Source: Mesorhizobium sp. L-8-3 (GTDB lineage Bacteria; Pseudomonadota; Alphaproteobacteria; Rhizobiales; Rhizobiaceae). Taken from it: DNA of 64,000 nt. How positions within the stretch are numbered: the first letter of the stretch is position 1; each line of letters starts with the position of its first letter. The stretch is taken from positions 6,387,501 through 6,451,500 of the forward strand of contig NZ_AP023262.1 in NCBI RefSeq assembly GCF_016756615.1, given 5' to 3'. Under the pieces are notes generated by a model, which ran no database searches, was not told where the DNA came from, and saw only the letters and a list, made by a program, of their open reading frames with translations. Position numbers and translations under genes: made by a program. Below are positions 7,632 through 16,697 of this stretch, piece after piece.

Positions 7632-9665
7632 TCAGTTGCCGGCTGGCAGCTTGAGTTCCTGCCCCGGCACGATGCGGCCGGGATCACCGCGCAATTGCGG
7701 ATTGAGGTTCAGGATCTCCCTGTAACGGTTGCCGTCGCCGAGCGTCTCGACTGCGATGGACCAGAGCGACTGACCGGCTCGCACCTTGTAGGCGGCAGGA
7801 ACCGGCGTCACCGTGACTGCCGCTGCAGCCGGCTGCGCGGCCGGCGCCGCTTCGCCCTTCTGTTCCTGTGGCGCGGGCGTCTCCGGCCCGGCGATCGCCG
7901 GCTGTGGCGTTTCCTTGGGAGCCTCCGCGGCGGCCTTTTCGGGAAGCGGCGGCAAGCCTTCCTTGAGCTTCTTCTCGACGCTCGCCATCACGTCGGGCTC
8001 GGCCTTCATGTCCTTGGCATGACGCCACTGGAAGGTCGCCTCGAGGCGACGCCCGACACGCCAATAAGCGTCGCCAAGATGATCATTGAGCACCGGATCG
8101 TCCGGCTTCAGCGACACGGCGCGTTCGAGTTCGCGAACGGCATCGTCGAAACGGCCGAGCCTGTAGTAGGCCCAGCCGAGAGAATCCACGATATAGCCGT
8201 CGCTGGGCCTCAGATCGACGGCCTTCTGGATCATCTCCAGGCCTTCGTCGAGATTGGTGTTCATGTCGACCCAGGAGTAGCCGAGATAGTTCAGCACTTG
8301 CGGCTGGTCCGGGAAAAGCTCCAGCGCCTTGCGGAAGTTGGGCTCGGCCTTCGACCACTCCTTCAGCCGCTCATAGGCGATGCCGCGCTGGTAGAAGATG
8401 TTCCAGTTCTCGCGCACCGGGTTGGGCAGCCGCTCGACCGCCTTGTCGTAAAGCTGCGCGGCATTGCGGTAGTCCTGTTTCAAGGCGTAGACTCCGCCAA
8501 GCGCCAGATAGGCACGCATGTCGTTCGGGTCGCCGTCGAGCAGCGCCTTCAGATGAACGATCGCCTCGTCATGGCGGCCGAGATCGGCAAGATTCAAGCC
8601 GAGTTGCAACTCGGAGACATGCTTCAACGGCGAGGACACCGGAATTCGCCTGTAGAAGGCAATCGCTTCCTCGGCATCCTTCTGCATTTCGGCGACGCCC
8701 GCGAGTTGCAGCAGCGCCTGGTCGTTGTCGGGCTCCAGTGCCAGCGCATATTGCAGATAGAGCCTGACGAAAGCCTCGCCGCCGCCTCGGTTCAGTGCAG
8801 TTCCGAGATTGAGCAGCACTTCCGTCGCACCGGAACGAGCGCCGTCGACCAGATGTGGAACCGGTTTGCCCTGTTCGATCGCCTCGCGCAGCGCGACGAT
8901 CGGGAGGCGGCCCTGCGCGAAATCGTCGGCCTTGGCCAGAACCTCCATCGCCTTGTCTTTTTCGCCCTTGCGGGCGAGGAAACCTGCATAGGCTTCAGCG
9001 GAGCGTATCCACGTATCAGGTGCGGCGCCGCCGGCCGAGACATTCTCGAGCGCTTCCGCATAGGCCTTGTCGGCCTTGTCGGCGAGGCCGGCATTGTCGG
9101 CGATCAGGGCGCGATGATAGGTTGTGAAGAGCGTGTACCACTCGGGCCCCTCGATCTTCTCGAGATAGGAAACGGCTCCCGCGGCGTCGCCCCCGCCGAG
9201 CTTGGCCCAGCCGGTCATCAGGCTGGAGATCAGCCGATCGAGGTCCGATTCCAGTGCGAGCTTCAGCCAGGTTTCCGCCGCCGAATACTCCTTCTTGCGA
9301 ATCGCATCGACCGCAAGCGCCACGCGCGAGAAACGCTCGACCTCGGGCTCGGTCTTGAGCCTGTCGGCAAGCGGCAGGGCCTGGTCGAACTTGCCCTGCG
9401 CGATAAGCGCGAGCATCAGGCTCTGCTGCAACTGCTTGTTGTCGGGATCGAAATCGAGAGCCCGGCGATAATAGTCCGTCGCACCGGCAAGATCGTTGTC
9501 GGTCTCGGCGATGCGCGCGGCCAGATAGGCTCCGGAGAATGTGCCGATCTGGATGGGAGCGGACGCTTCCGGCGGCGTTTCCTTCGCCTGGACCGCCTGG
9601 CCCGCGAGCACCAGCCCAGCCAGGGCTGCTATTCCTGCAAGCCGGTTGCTGCGTCTTGACGGCAT
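7632..9665 (-). CDS. Tetratricopeptide-repeat protein with C-terminal LysM domain, exported
   Basis: A 677-residue protein with a signal peptide (RLAGIAALAGLVLAGQAVQA). It has many TPR motifs over roughly residues 45-560, for example ATDYYRRALDFDPDNKQL, AEPNFRKALELFPDQP and AVRELERAVSLKPDDP. A Pro/Ala linker follows, then a LysM module in the last 55 residues (YKVRAGQSLWSIAVETLGDG...NPQL...IVPGQELKLP). TPR arrays mediate protein-protein contacts and LysM binds peptidoglycan, so this is probably a periplasmic scaffold anchored to the wall. ATG 9665 was chosen; a TTG one codon upstream is also in frame. It is the next gene on the same strand after the polyprenyl synthase. Confidence 0.85.
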   Translation of the reverse strand: MPSRRSNRLAGIAALAGLVLAGQAVQAKETPPEASAPIQIGTFSGAYLAARIAETDNDLAGATDYYRRALDFDPDNKQLQQSLMLALIAQGKFDQALPLADRLKTEPEVERFSRVALAVDAIRKKEYSAAETWLKLALESDLDRLISSLMTGWAKLGGGDAAGAVSYLEKIEGPEWYTLFTTYHRALIADNAGLADKADKAYAEALENVSAGGAAPDTWIRSAEAYAGFLARKGEKDKAMEVLAKADDFAQGRLPIVALREAIEQGKPVPHLVDGARSGATEVLLNLGTALNRGGGEAFVRLYLQYALALEPDNDQALLQLAGVAEMQKDAEEAIAFYRRIPVSSPLKHVSELQLGLNLADLGRHDEAIVHLKALLDGDPNDMRAYLALGGVYALKQDYRNAAQLYDKAVERLPNPVRENWNIFYQRGIAYERLKEWSKAEPNFRKALELFPDQPQVLNYLGYSWVDMNTNLDEGLEMIQKAVDLRPSDGYIVDSLGWAYYRLGRFDDAVRELERAVSLKPDDPVLNDHLGDAYWRVGRRLEATFQWRHAKDMKAEPDVMASVEKKLKEGLPPLPEKAAAEAPKETPQPAIAGPETPAPQEQKGEAAPAAQPAAAAVTVTPVPAAYKVRAGQSLWSIAVETLGDGNRYREILNLNPQLRGDPGRIVPGQELKLPAGN

Positions 9666-9816
9666 CAATCTTCCTTCCTGCCGAAAGCTCCCCCGGGGGA
9701 GCCAGACTCAATCGCGGCATTGACCCCAAAGCATGGCCTTTTTGGGGACGCTCTTCAATCCGCCTCGCCTTCACATTCGGGTCACGAGGGCCACTGGCCC
9801 GCCACGTGGCGAAACT

Positions 9817-10842
9817 TCAGTTCACTCGGCTGATGCAGAAGTCGATCACGTCGATCAGCGCCGTCTTCTGGGCGGAGGCGTCGAGCGGCGCTAGCGCGTC
9901 ACGGGCGATCTCGCCGAAATGACGGGCGCGACCGATCGTGTCGGCGATCGCGCCGTGGCGCGTCATGAGGCCGATCGCCCTCTCCAGGGCCGCATCGTCG
10001 GTGCCATTGTTCTCGATCGCCGATTTCCAGAACGCGCGTTCCGACGCGCTGCCGCGCCGATAGCTCAGGATGACCGGCAACGTCACCTTCCCTTCCCGGA
10101 AATCGTCGCCGACATTCTTGCCGAGGTCCTTGGCGCTGCCGCCATAATCGAGCGCGTCGTCGATGAGTTGGAAGGCCAGTCCGAGATTCATGCCGTAGGA
10201 GCGCAGAGCCGCCCGGTCCACCCGGCTCGCGCCTGCAATCACGGGGCCCACCTCGGCCGCCGCCGAGAACAGCGCCGCGGTCTTGGCCTTGATCACGGCG
10301 AAATGCTCGTCCTCCGTCGTCTCGAGGTTCTTGGCCGCGGCGAGTTGCATGACCTCGCCTTCCGCTATCACCGTAGCGGCCGTCGACAGGATATCGAGCG
10401 CATCCAGCGAACCGACGTCGACCATCATGCGGAATGCCTGGCCGAGCAGAAAGTCGCCGACAAGCACGCTCGCCTGGTTGCCCCAGATCGTGCGGGCCGT
10501 CTTGCGCCCGCGTCGCAGGTCGCTTTCGTCGACCACGTCGTCATGGAGCAGCGTCGCCGTATGCATGAACTCGACGCTGGTCGCGAGTTTCACATGGCCG
10601 TCGCCGGCATAGCCGAACATCTGCGCCGCGGCGAGCGTCACCATCGGCCGCAGCCGCTTGCCGCCCGACGAGATCAGATGATTGGCGATCTCGGGGATCA
10701 TCTCCACGTCGGAGCCGGCTTTCGAAAGGATCAGTTCGTTGACGCGGGTCATGTCCACCGCCGTCAAATCGACCAGGCCCTTGATCGATGCCGCTTCCCT
10801 CTTGCCGCTTTCCAGGTTGAGAACGACGCCCAAAAAACCCAC
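9817..10842 (-). CDS. ispB: Polyprenyl (octaprenyl/decaprenyl) diphosphate synthase
   Basis: An all-trans polyprenyl diphosphate synthase that builds the ubiquinone side chain from farnesyl diphosphate and isopentenyl diphosphate. Counting from GTG 10842 (341 residues), the first Asp-rich motif LLHDDVVDESDLRRG is near residues 98-112 and the second, QLIDDALDYGG, near 225-235. The substrate motif GGKRLRP is at 60-66. The frame stays open far upstream without homology, so a non-ATG start is likely. GTG 10842 and TTG 10833 are both possible, the latter having GGAG at suitable distance. Chain length cannot be read from sequence with certainty. Confidence 0.92.
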   Translation of the reverse strand: MGFLGVVLNLESGKREAASIKGLVDLTAVDMTRVNELILSKAGSDVEMIPEIANHLISSGGKRLRPMVTLAAAQMFGYAGDGHVKLATSVEFMHTATLLHDDVVDESDLRRGRKTARTIWGNQASVLVGDFLLGQAFRMMVDVGSLDALDILSTAATVIAEGEVMQLAAAKNLETTEDEHFAVIKAKTAALFSAAAEVGPVIAGASRVDRAALRSYGMNLGLAFQLIDDALDYGGSAKDLGKNVGDDFREGKVTLPVILSYRRGSASERAFWKSAIENNGTDDAALERAIGLMTRHGAIADTIGRARHFGEIARDALAPLDASAQKTALIDVIDFCISRVN

Positions 10843-10936
10843 TCCATCTCTGCGACGCTTACGCGAGGCTGTCTTGGGGCACGATTCTAGCCGCAACGCA
10901 AGGCGCGGCAAGCGGCGAATTGGCGCGGCGCGCCTT

Positions 10937-11040
10937 ACAGCGTGTCGCGCGAAACAGAATTCACGCGACACGCTCCAGGTCTTGACCTGGCGCATGTCTT
11001 TTTCCCGATAACCGCTGAACACTTTCGGGAGACATGCTTT
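10937..11040 (+). repeat. Intergenic repeat family C, copy 1
   Basis: A 104-base element with two hairpins. The first has arms around AGCGTGTCGCG and CGCGACACGCT; the second has arms GCATGTCTTTTTCCCG and CGGGAGACATGC. A closely matching 104-base copy in the same orientation occurs at 55831-55934. This copy sits between the divergent ispB and alpha/beta-hydrolase genes and so overlaps any promoters there. Confidence 0.8.
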
Positions 11041-11096
11041 GGGAGCGCCAACCGCGGATTGCCAAGGCGATCCCGCCATGGCAATGGCAAGGACAC

Positions 11097-12767
11097 ATGC
11101 GCGTGAACCGGCGATCAAGTAGGAGTCCCCGGAAGGTGCGACCATTCAGGTTCTGGGACAGCCTCTCGGCCATCGGCCTGCTCACCGGCACTCTGTTTTT
11201 CGCCGCATCCCTGACACCAAGCCTCGTGCCCCGCGACGTGTCCCTGCAGGGCGTGCTTTCCGGATGCTCGCTCGCGGCCGGCTACGGCATCGGGGTCTTC
11301 GGCCTCTGGCTTTGGACCTATCTGGAGCTGCCCCGACCGGCTGATCGAACAGCCTACTACCTCAAGCTCGGCTGCGCAGGCATCTTCGCCGTGGTCGCCG
11401 TCGCCTTCCTCTGGCGTGCGGCGCAGTGGCAGAACTCCATCCGCGAGCGGATGGAACTCGCGCCAGTCGACAGCATGCACCCCTACCTCGTCGGGCTGGT
11501 CGCGATCGCGGTATTTGTCGTGCTCCTGCTCCTTGCGCGGCTGTTCATGGCGATCTTCCATATGGCGTCGAAACAGGTGGGGCGTTTCGCCCCGCGCCGC
11601 GTTTCCCGGCTGGCAGGCATAGCGGTCACGTTGCTGCTGTTCTGGTCGGTCGCCGAAGGTGTCCTTTTCCGGTTCGCGCTGCACGTAGCAGATTCATCCT
11701 TCCAGAAGCTCGATGCTCTGATCGAAGACGGCAGGCCTGTGCCGACCGATCCCAACAAGACAGGCAGCACGGCCTCGCTGCTCGATTGGGACGGGCTCGG
11801 CCGCGCCGGCCGGGAATTCGTTTCGACGGGCCCGACCAAGTCGGCCATCGGCATGTTTCTGGGACGAGACGCGGAAGAGCCGCTCCGCGTCTATGTCGGG
11901 TTGAATTCCGCGGAAACGACAGCGGAACGTGCCCGGCTTGCTCTGGAGGAACTGAAGCGGGTCGGCGGCTTCGAGCGATCCACGCTCGTGGTCGTGGTGC
12001 CGACAGGGACCGGCTGGGTCGACCCCGCGGCCATGGACACGGTCGAATATCTGCACGGGGGCGACATCGCCAGCGTGGCGATCCAATATTCCTATCTCAC
12101 GAGTTGGCTCTCGCTGCTCGTCGAGCCCGAATACGGGCGTGAAACCGCGCGCGCCCTGTTCGCGGAGGTCTACGCGTACTGGACCAGGCTTCCAAGGGAA
12201 CGCCGGCCGAGGCTCTATCTTCATGGTCTCAGCCTCGGGGCGCTCAACTCCGACCTCTCGACCGATCTTTTCGACGTCGTCGGCGATCCGTTCCATGGCG
12301 CGCTCTGGAGCGGAGCGCCCTTCGCCAGCAGGACCTGGAAGACGGTTACCGCCGAGCGCAATCCCGGCTCCCCGGCCTGGCTGCCGCGCTTCCGGGACGG
12401 TTCCATCATCCGCTTCACGAACCAGCAGAACGAGCTTGCGATCCCGGGCGCGCAGTGGGGAGCGATGCGCATCGTCTATCTGCAATATGCGAGCGACGCC
12501 GTCACCTTTTTCGATCCGCTCTCCTTCTACAGGGCTCCTGCCTGGATGGCAGCCCCGAGGGGCCCCGACGTATCGCCGGAGTTCCGTTGGTATCCGGTCG
12601 TGACCTTCCTCCAGCTCCTGCTCGACATGGCGACGGCCACCAAGCCGCCAATGGGCTATGGCCATGTCTATGCGCCGGAGCACTATATCGACGCCTGGAT
12701 CGAGGTGACCGGTGTCGAATGGCCCGCTGACGGGATCGCGCGCCTCAAACGCCAGTTTGCAAGATAG
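11097..12767 (+). CDS. Membrane-bound alpha/beta hydrolase-type protein (Abhydrolase_9-like)
   Basis: A 556-residue protein with about five N-terminal transmembrane helices in the first 200 residues (for example GLLTGTLFFAASLTPSLVPR, HPYLVGLVAIAVFVVLLLLA, RLAGIAVTLLLFWSVAEGVLF). The C-terminal part is alpha/beta-hydrolase-like with the nucleophile elbow LHGLSLGALNSD, serine near residue 379. The architecture fits the family described as alpha/beta-hydrolase with DUF-type membrane N-terminus (Pfam Abhydrolase_9). Substrate unknown. ATG 11097 was chosen; GTG 11103 and a TTG at 11034 are alternatives. It is divergent from ispB, with a family C repeat between them. Confidence 0.75.
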   Translation: MRVNRRSSRSPRKVRPFRFWDSLSAIGLLTGTLFFAASLTPSLVPRDVSLQGVLSGCSLAAGYGIGVFGLWLWTYLELPRPADRTAYYLKLGCAGIFAVVAVAFLWRAAQWQNSIRERMELAPVDSMHPYLVGLVAIAVFVVLLLLARLFMAIFHMASKQVGRFAPRRVSRLAGIAVTLLLFWSVAEGVLFRFALHVADSSFQKLDALIEDGRPVPTDPNKTGSTASLLDWDGLGRAGREFVSTGPTKSAIGMFLGRDAEEPLRVYVGLNSAETTAERARLALEELKRVGGFERSTLVVVVPTGTGWVDPAAMDTVEYLHGGDIASVAIQYSYLTSWLSLLVEPEYGRETARALFAEVYAYWTRLPRERRPRLYLHGLSLGALNSDLSTDLFDVVGDPFHGALWSGAPFASRTWKTVTAERNPGSPAWLPRFRDGSIIRFTNQQNELAIPGAQWGAMRIVYLQYASDAVTFFDPLSFYRAPAWMAAPRGPDVSPEFRWYPVVTFLQLLLDMATATKPPMGYGHVYAPEHYIDAWIEVTGVEWPADGIARLKRQFAR

Positions 12768-12836
12768 GTCCCGAGCAGCAGTTCTATACCAACCCTGCCC
12801 GTTTACACGGGCGGCACAAACTGCGACTTTCGCGTC

Positions 12837-13061
12837 ATGATCGAACTCATCCGCACCAACGATGCCGTCATCATCTCGTTCGTCGAAGCCTTGATGCGCG
12901 ACGCGGGCATAGCCTGCTTCGTGGCCGACCAGAACATGAGCGTGCTCGACGGCTCCATCGGCGTGCTGCCTCGCAGGGTCATGGTCGACGCCGACGAAGC
13001 CGAGCGGGCGCGGAGCATCCTGAAAGACGCCGGCATCGCCAACGAGATCAGGGACGCCTGA
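12837..13061 (+). CDS. DUF2007 domain protein
   Basis: A 74-residue cytosolic protein covering a single DUF2007 domain (putative signal-transducing fold): MIELIRTNDAVIISFVEALM, then the short ADQNMSVLDGSIGVLPRRVMV and AERARSILKDAG. The biochemical role of this family is not established. It is 13 bases upstream of a tRNA-modification-type methyltransferase on the same strand, an arrangement that suggests joint expression. Confidence 0.8.
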   Translation: MIELIRTNDAVIISFVEALMRDAGIACFVADQNMSVLDGSIGVLPRRVMVDADEAERARSILKDAGIANEIRDA

Positions 13062-13074
13062 GCCCCTCGTCGCC

Positions 13075-13845
13075 ATGACCGCCCCGTTCACCATCGACGC
13101 GTTCCATCGCGGCAACTTCTGGCTCGTCCAGCCCGACGGAAAGGGCCATCGCGCCGGCATGGACGCCATGATGCTGGCCGCTGCCGTTCCATCCGGCTTT
13201 TCCGGACGGCTGGCGGATTTCGGCGCGGGCGCCGGCGCGGCCGGCCTGGCGGTCGCCTCGCGCTGCCCGAAATCGCGCGTGGTGCTGGTCGAACTCTCCC
13301 GGGAAATGAGCAGCTTCGCCGAGCGCACGCTCGCCTATTCGGGCAACAGCCACCTGGCCGGCAGGGTATCCATCCTTGTTGCCGACGTCGGCCTCGCCGG
13401 CAAGGAGCGCGTCGCGGCAGGCCTTGCCGATTCATCGTTCGACTACGCGATCATGAACCCGCCGTTCAATGCCCGGCACGACCGCGCGACACCGGATCTC
13501 CTGAAGCAGCAGGCCCATATCATGGAAGACGGCCTGTTCGAGCTATGGATCCGCAGCGCCGCTGCCGTGGTGCGGCCACGCGGCGGCCTGGCGCTCATCG
13601 CCCGTCCGCAATCGTTGCAGCCCCTCCTGGCCGCACTCGGCGGGCGGTTCGGCAATGCCGAGATCGTGCCGGTCCACGCGCGTGCCGATGCGCCGGCCAT
13701 CCGCATCATCGTCCGGGCGGTGCGAGCTTCCCGCGCCGGGCTGACGCTTCGCCCGCCGCTCATCCTGCACGACGCATCGAGCGACCTGTTTTCGGTGCGC
13801 GCCGATGCCATCAACAACGGGCGGGCCTCGCTATTCGGCGACTGA
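13075..13845 (+). CDS. TrmN6-like tRNA adenine-N6 methyltransferase (class I SAM-dependent)
   Basis: A 256-residue Rossmann-fold methyltransferase. The SAM-binding motif I is LADFGAGAGAAGLAVASR (around residues 46-63), the acidic end of strand beta2 is VVLVELSREM, and the catalytic NPPF motif is DYAIMNPPFNARHDR. Together with the N-terminal pattern FHRGNFWLVQPDGKGHRAGMDAMMLAA this places it near TrmN6/YfiC, which makes m6A37 in tRNA-Val, though other N-methyl targets share the fold. It follows the DUF2007 gene closely and precedes the S49 peptidase. Confidence 0.8.
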   Translation: MTAPFTIDAFHRGNFWLVQPDGKGHRAGMDAMMLAAAVPSGFSGRLADFGAGAGAAGLAVASRCPKSRVVLVELSREMSSFAERTLAYSGNSHLAGRVSILVADVGLAGKERVAAGLADSSFDYAIMNPPFNARHDRATPDLLKQQAHIMEDGLFELWIRSAAAVVRPRGGLALIARPQSLQPLLAALGGRFGNAEIVPVHARADAPAIRIIVRAVRASRAGLTLRPPLILHDASSDLFSVRADAINNGRASLFGD

Positions 13846-14004
13846 TGGCGAGTTGCGCCTGGATCGGGACGATCGAGGGAGCGAAGCTGCTCGTGCGAAT
13901 GCACCTCTTGCACAGTTGCCTTGCAGGGCCGCATCGCCTTGAATGCCATTGCGCCCGGCCCGCGAATGCCTACATGCGATCCGAAACCGACGGAGAACCC
14001 GCCC

Positions 14005-14874
14005 GTGAGACGCCTGTTCAACCGCCTCCTGCCAAAATCGATGCGTCCGGAAGGGGTGATCATTCCCGTGGTCCGGCTGCAGGGGACCATAATGGCAGGC
14101 GGCGGTCAGTTCCGGCAGAACCTGTCGCTGGCCTCGACCGCGGGCGTGATCGAGAAGGCCTTCGGCTTCGGCGATGCGCCGGCAGTGGCTATTGCGATCA
14201 ACTCGCCCGGGGGCTCGCCTGTGCAATCGCGCCTGATCTACAAGCGCATTCGCGACCTGGCGGCCGAGAAGAACAAGAAAGTGCTGATTTTCGTGGAAGA
14301 TGTGGCGGCTTCGGGCGGCTACATGATCGCGGTCGCCGGCGACGAGATCATCGCCGACCCGTCCTCGATCGTCGGCTCCATCGGCGTCGTTTCGGGCACT
14401 TTCGGCTTCACAGAACTGATCAGGAAGATCGGCGTCGAACGGCGCGTCCATACTGCGGGCAAGAACAAGGTAACGAACGATCCCTTCCAGCCGGAGAAGC
14501 CGGAAGACGTCGAGCGGCTCAAGACCCTCATGCTCGAAATGCACGATACCTTCATAGACCTCGTCAAGGAACGCCGCGCCGGCAAACTCGCCGATGATCC
14601 GGATCTCTTCACCGGCCTTTTCTGGACCGGAAAGAAGGGCCTGGAACTCGGGCTTGTCGACGCGTTGGGCGACATGCGCACGGTGCTGAAAGACCGTTTC
14701 GGACCGAAGACCCGGTTGCGGCTGGTCACGCCGCCACGCGGATTGTTCGGCCGGCGCCTCGGCCTGTTCGGAACCTTCGGCGGTTCGTCGCCCGCGGATC
14801 TCGCCGGCGCGATCGCGGACGGGCTGGTGGAGGCGGCCAAGGAGCGGACCCTGTGGAGCCGTTTCGGCCTTTGA
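14005..14874 (+). CDS. S49 family serine peptidase (SppA/SohB type)
   Basis: A 289-residue signal-peptide-peptidase-type protease counted from GTG 14005, which has GGAG about nine bases upstream. The frame is open further 5'. The fold is a crotonase-like Ser/Lys protease: INSPGGSPVQS (oxyanion region, 66-75), the nucleophile in EDVAASGGYM (Ser103) and the general-base lysine in HTAGKNKVTND (Lys155). The 52-residue Ser-Lys spacing is the one known for short SppA. It lacks a strong membrane anchor, and the C-terminus is basic and Gly-rich. Likely degrades cleaved signal peptides or membrane-protein fragments. Confidence 0.88.
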   Translation: MRRLFNRLLPKSMRPEGVIIPVVRLQGTIMAGGGQFRQNLSLASTAGVIEKAFGFGDAPAVAIAINSPGGSPVQSRLIYKRIRDLAAEKNKKVLIFVEDVAASGGYMIAVAGDEIIADPSSIVGSIGVVSGTFGFTELIRKIGVERRVHTAGKNKVTNDPFQPEKPEDVERLKTLMLEMHDTFIDLVKERRAGKLADDPDLFTGLFWTGKKGLELGLVDALGDMRTVLKDRFGPKTRLRLVTPPRGLFGRRLGLFGTFGGSSPADLAGAIADGLVEAAKERTLWSRFGL

Positions 14875-15041
14875 TTCGGAGCCTGCTGCGACTAGAATTG
14901 GCCACGATGGAGACCTATCTGTCGCCGGATGCAGCGCTGTTCTTCGTCTCCCTGACGAAGGCGAAGGCCGACGCGAAAGCAAATGGCTGAAACGGCGGAT
15001 GTACCGGCCGGTGCGAGGTCGGTTTCCGAGAGGAGAATGAC

Positions 15042-15227
15042 GTGCCTCAGCTTATCTTTTTCGCATTGATCGGCATCGTGGCCTATGTCGGCTACCGATC
15101 CTTCATCCGCGAGGCCGAGCGCGTCACGGCCAAGGTGCGCCGGGCAGAAAAGCAGGCGGCAACCGGCGCGACCGGCACGCTCGTGAAGGACCCCGAGACC
15201 GGCGAGTATCGGCTGGCCAAGGACTGA
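15042..15227 (+). CDS. Small single-span membrane protein, unknown function
   Basis: A 61-residue protein starting at GTG 15042, with GAGAGGAGAATGAC just upstream giving a good ribosome-binding site. One N-terminal transmembrane helix (LIFFALIGIVAYVGYRSFI) is followed by a basic, Lys/Arg/Glu-rich amphipathic segment and a Gly-Thr linker ending in DPETGEYRLAKD. The topology suggests a membrane anchor with a cytosolic tail. It lies between the S49 peptidase and ispE, all on the same strand. Confidence 0.65.
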   Translation: MPQLIFFALIGIVAYVGYRSFIREAERVTAKVRRAEKQAATGATGTLVKDPETGEYRLAKD

Positions 15228-15244
15228 CGCCGAGACATCAGACC

Positions 15245-16120
15245 GTGCTCTCGATCGCGCGGCACGCGCCCGCCAAGATCAATCTCGCGCTTCATGTGAC
15301 CGGCCGGCAGACCGACGGCTTCCATCTGCTCGAAAGCCTCGTTGTGTTCACCCGCTATGGCGACAGCATCACCGTCGCGGCGAGCCGGGACGACAGCTTT
15401 TCCGTATCGGGCCCGTTTGCGGATGCAGTACCTGACGACGGCGGCAACCTCGTGCTCAAGGCACGCGACCGGCTGCGCGACGGAACGCTGCCCCCCTGCG
15501 GGCCGGTCGCCATTACCCTGGAAAAGAACCTGCCCGCCGCCTCGGGCATCGGCGGCGGATCGAGCGACGCAGCCGCCACGCTGGCCTCGCTCGCTCGCCT
15601 TTGGGGCATTGGAGACGACGGCATGGCCGCGGCCGCGCGAGGCCTTGGCGCCGACGTGCCGATGTGTCTCGCCGCCCGTCCGCTGATGGCGCGCGGGATC
15701 GGCCAGGATATCCGGGAGGTCGAAGCGTTTCCGGCCTTGTGGATGGTTCTCGTCAATCCGGGCGTGCCAGTATCGACGCCCCACGTATTCCGTGCCTTGT
15801 CCTGTCGCGACAACCCGCCGCTCATGCCGCTTCCGCGCCGGCCGGATCTCGATTCCGTGCTGTCTTGGCTGGCGGTGACGCGCAACGATCTCGAAACGCC
15901 GGCCATGACGATCGCCCCGCCGATCGCCACTGCGCTTTCGGTGCTTAGCCGGAACGGCGCGGCCTTTGCGCGGATGTCCGGCTCCGGCGCGACCTGCTTC
16001 GGCATCTTCGCGACGGAGACGGCAGCAGCGCGGGCTGCGATGGCAATCGCCGCAGCCGAACCGTCCTGGTTCGTGGTATCGACGAGAACGACGGCTTCGG
16101 GAGAGAACTTCGATGACTGA
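15245..16120 (+). CDS. ispE: 4-(cytidine 5'-diphospho)-2-C-methyl-D-erythritol kinase
   Basis: A 291-residue GHMP-family kinase that phosphorylates CDP-methylerythritol in the MEP isoprenoid pathway. The N-terminal APAKINLALHVTGRQTDGFH motif and the phosphate-binding loop LPAASGIGGGSSDAAATL (around residues 97-114) are diagnostic, as is the C-terminal MSGSGATCFGIF loop. The start is GTG 15245. The stop overlaps the start of moaB by eight bases, so translation is probably coupled. It supplies precursors that the ispB product in the same window would use. Confidence 0.95.
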   Translation: MLSIARHAPAKINLALHVTGRQTDGFHLLESLVVFTRYGDSITVAASRDDSFSVSGPFADAVPDDGGNLVLKARDRLRDGTLPPCGPVAITLEKNLPAASGIGGGSSDAAATLASLARLWGIGDDGMAAAARGLGADVPMCLAARPLMARGIGQDIREVEAFPALWMVLVNPGVPVSTPHVFRALSCRDNPPLMPLPRRPDLDSVLSWLAVTRNDLETPAMTIAPPIATALSVLSRNGAAFARMSGSGATCFGIFATETAAARAAMAIAAAEPSWFVVSTRTTASGENFDD

Positions 16121-16664
16121 CGAGACCCGTCCCTTCATTCCGGTCCGCATCGCGGTGCTCACGGTGTCGGACACACGCAGCCTCGCCGACGACAAATCCG
16201 GCCAGACGCTCGCCGGCCGCATCGCCGCCGCCGGCCATCAACTCGCCGCGCGCGACATCGTGCCGGACGACAAGGACAGGATCCGCGATTGCGTGACGGC
16301 CTGGTCGAAAGACCCTGGTATCGACGTGATCATCACGACGGGCGGCACCGGCTTTACCGGCAGGGACGTGACACCGGAAGCGCTGGAGCCGATCTTCGAG
16401 AAGCGCATGGACGGCTTCTCCGAAGTATTCCACCGCATCTCCTACGACAAGATCGGCACGTCGACGGTCCAGTCGCGCGCGACCGCCGGCGTGCTCAACG
16501 CCACTTTCGTCTTCATCCTGCCGGGCTCGCCCGGAGCCTGCAAAGACGCGTGGGACGGCATATTGCAGCCGCAACTCGACTATCGTCACATGCCCTGCAA
16601 CTTCGTGGAGATCATGCCGCGCCTCGACGAACATCTGAGACGCGGCGGCGGCAAGACAGCCTGA
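16113..16664 (+). CDS. moaB: Molybdenum cofactor biosynthesis protein B
   Basis: A 183-residue MogA/MoaB-fold protein (molybdopterin adenylyltransferase family). Key segments are RIAVLTVSDTRSLADDKSG at the start, the binding loop ITTGGTGFTGRDVTPEAL near the middle, and FILPGSPGACKDAW near residue 145. The family adenylates molybdopterin before molybdenum insertion, although MoaB members can be redundant with MogA. ATG 16113 lies inside the end of ispE. It is convergent with a glycosyltransferase gene across only 33 bases. Confidence 0.93.
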   Translation: MTDETRPFIPVRIAVLTVSDTRSLADDKSGQTLAGRIAAAGHQLAARDIVPDDKDRIRDCVTAWSKDPGIDVIITTGGTGFTGRDVTPEALEPIFEKRMDGFSEVFHRISYDKIGTSTVQSRATAGVLNATFVFILPGSPGACKDAWDGILQPQLDYRHMPCNFVEIMPRLDEHLRRGGGKTA

Positions 16665-16697
16665 TCGCCCCGACGTCGGACTTCGCTTCAGTGCCGC

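Noticed and set aside
14907..14990. 27-codon frame METYLSPDAALFFVSLTKAK... after the S49 peptidase
   Set aside because: Starts well but has no ribosome-binding site and no known family; too short to support without conservation data.
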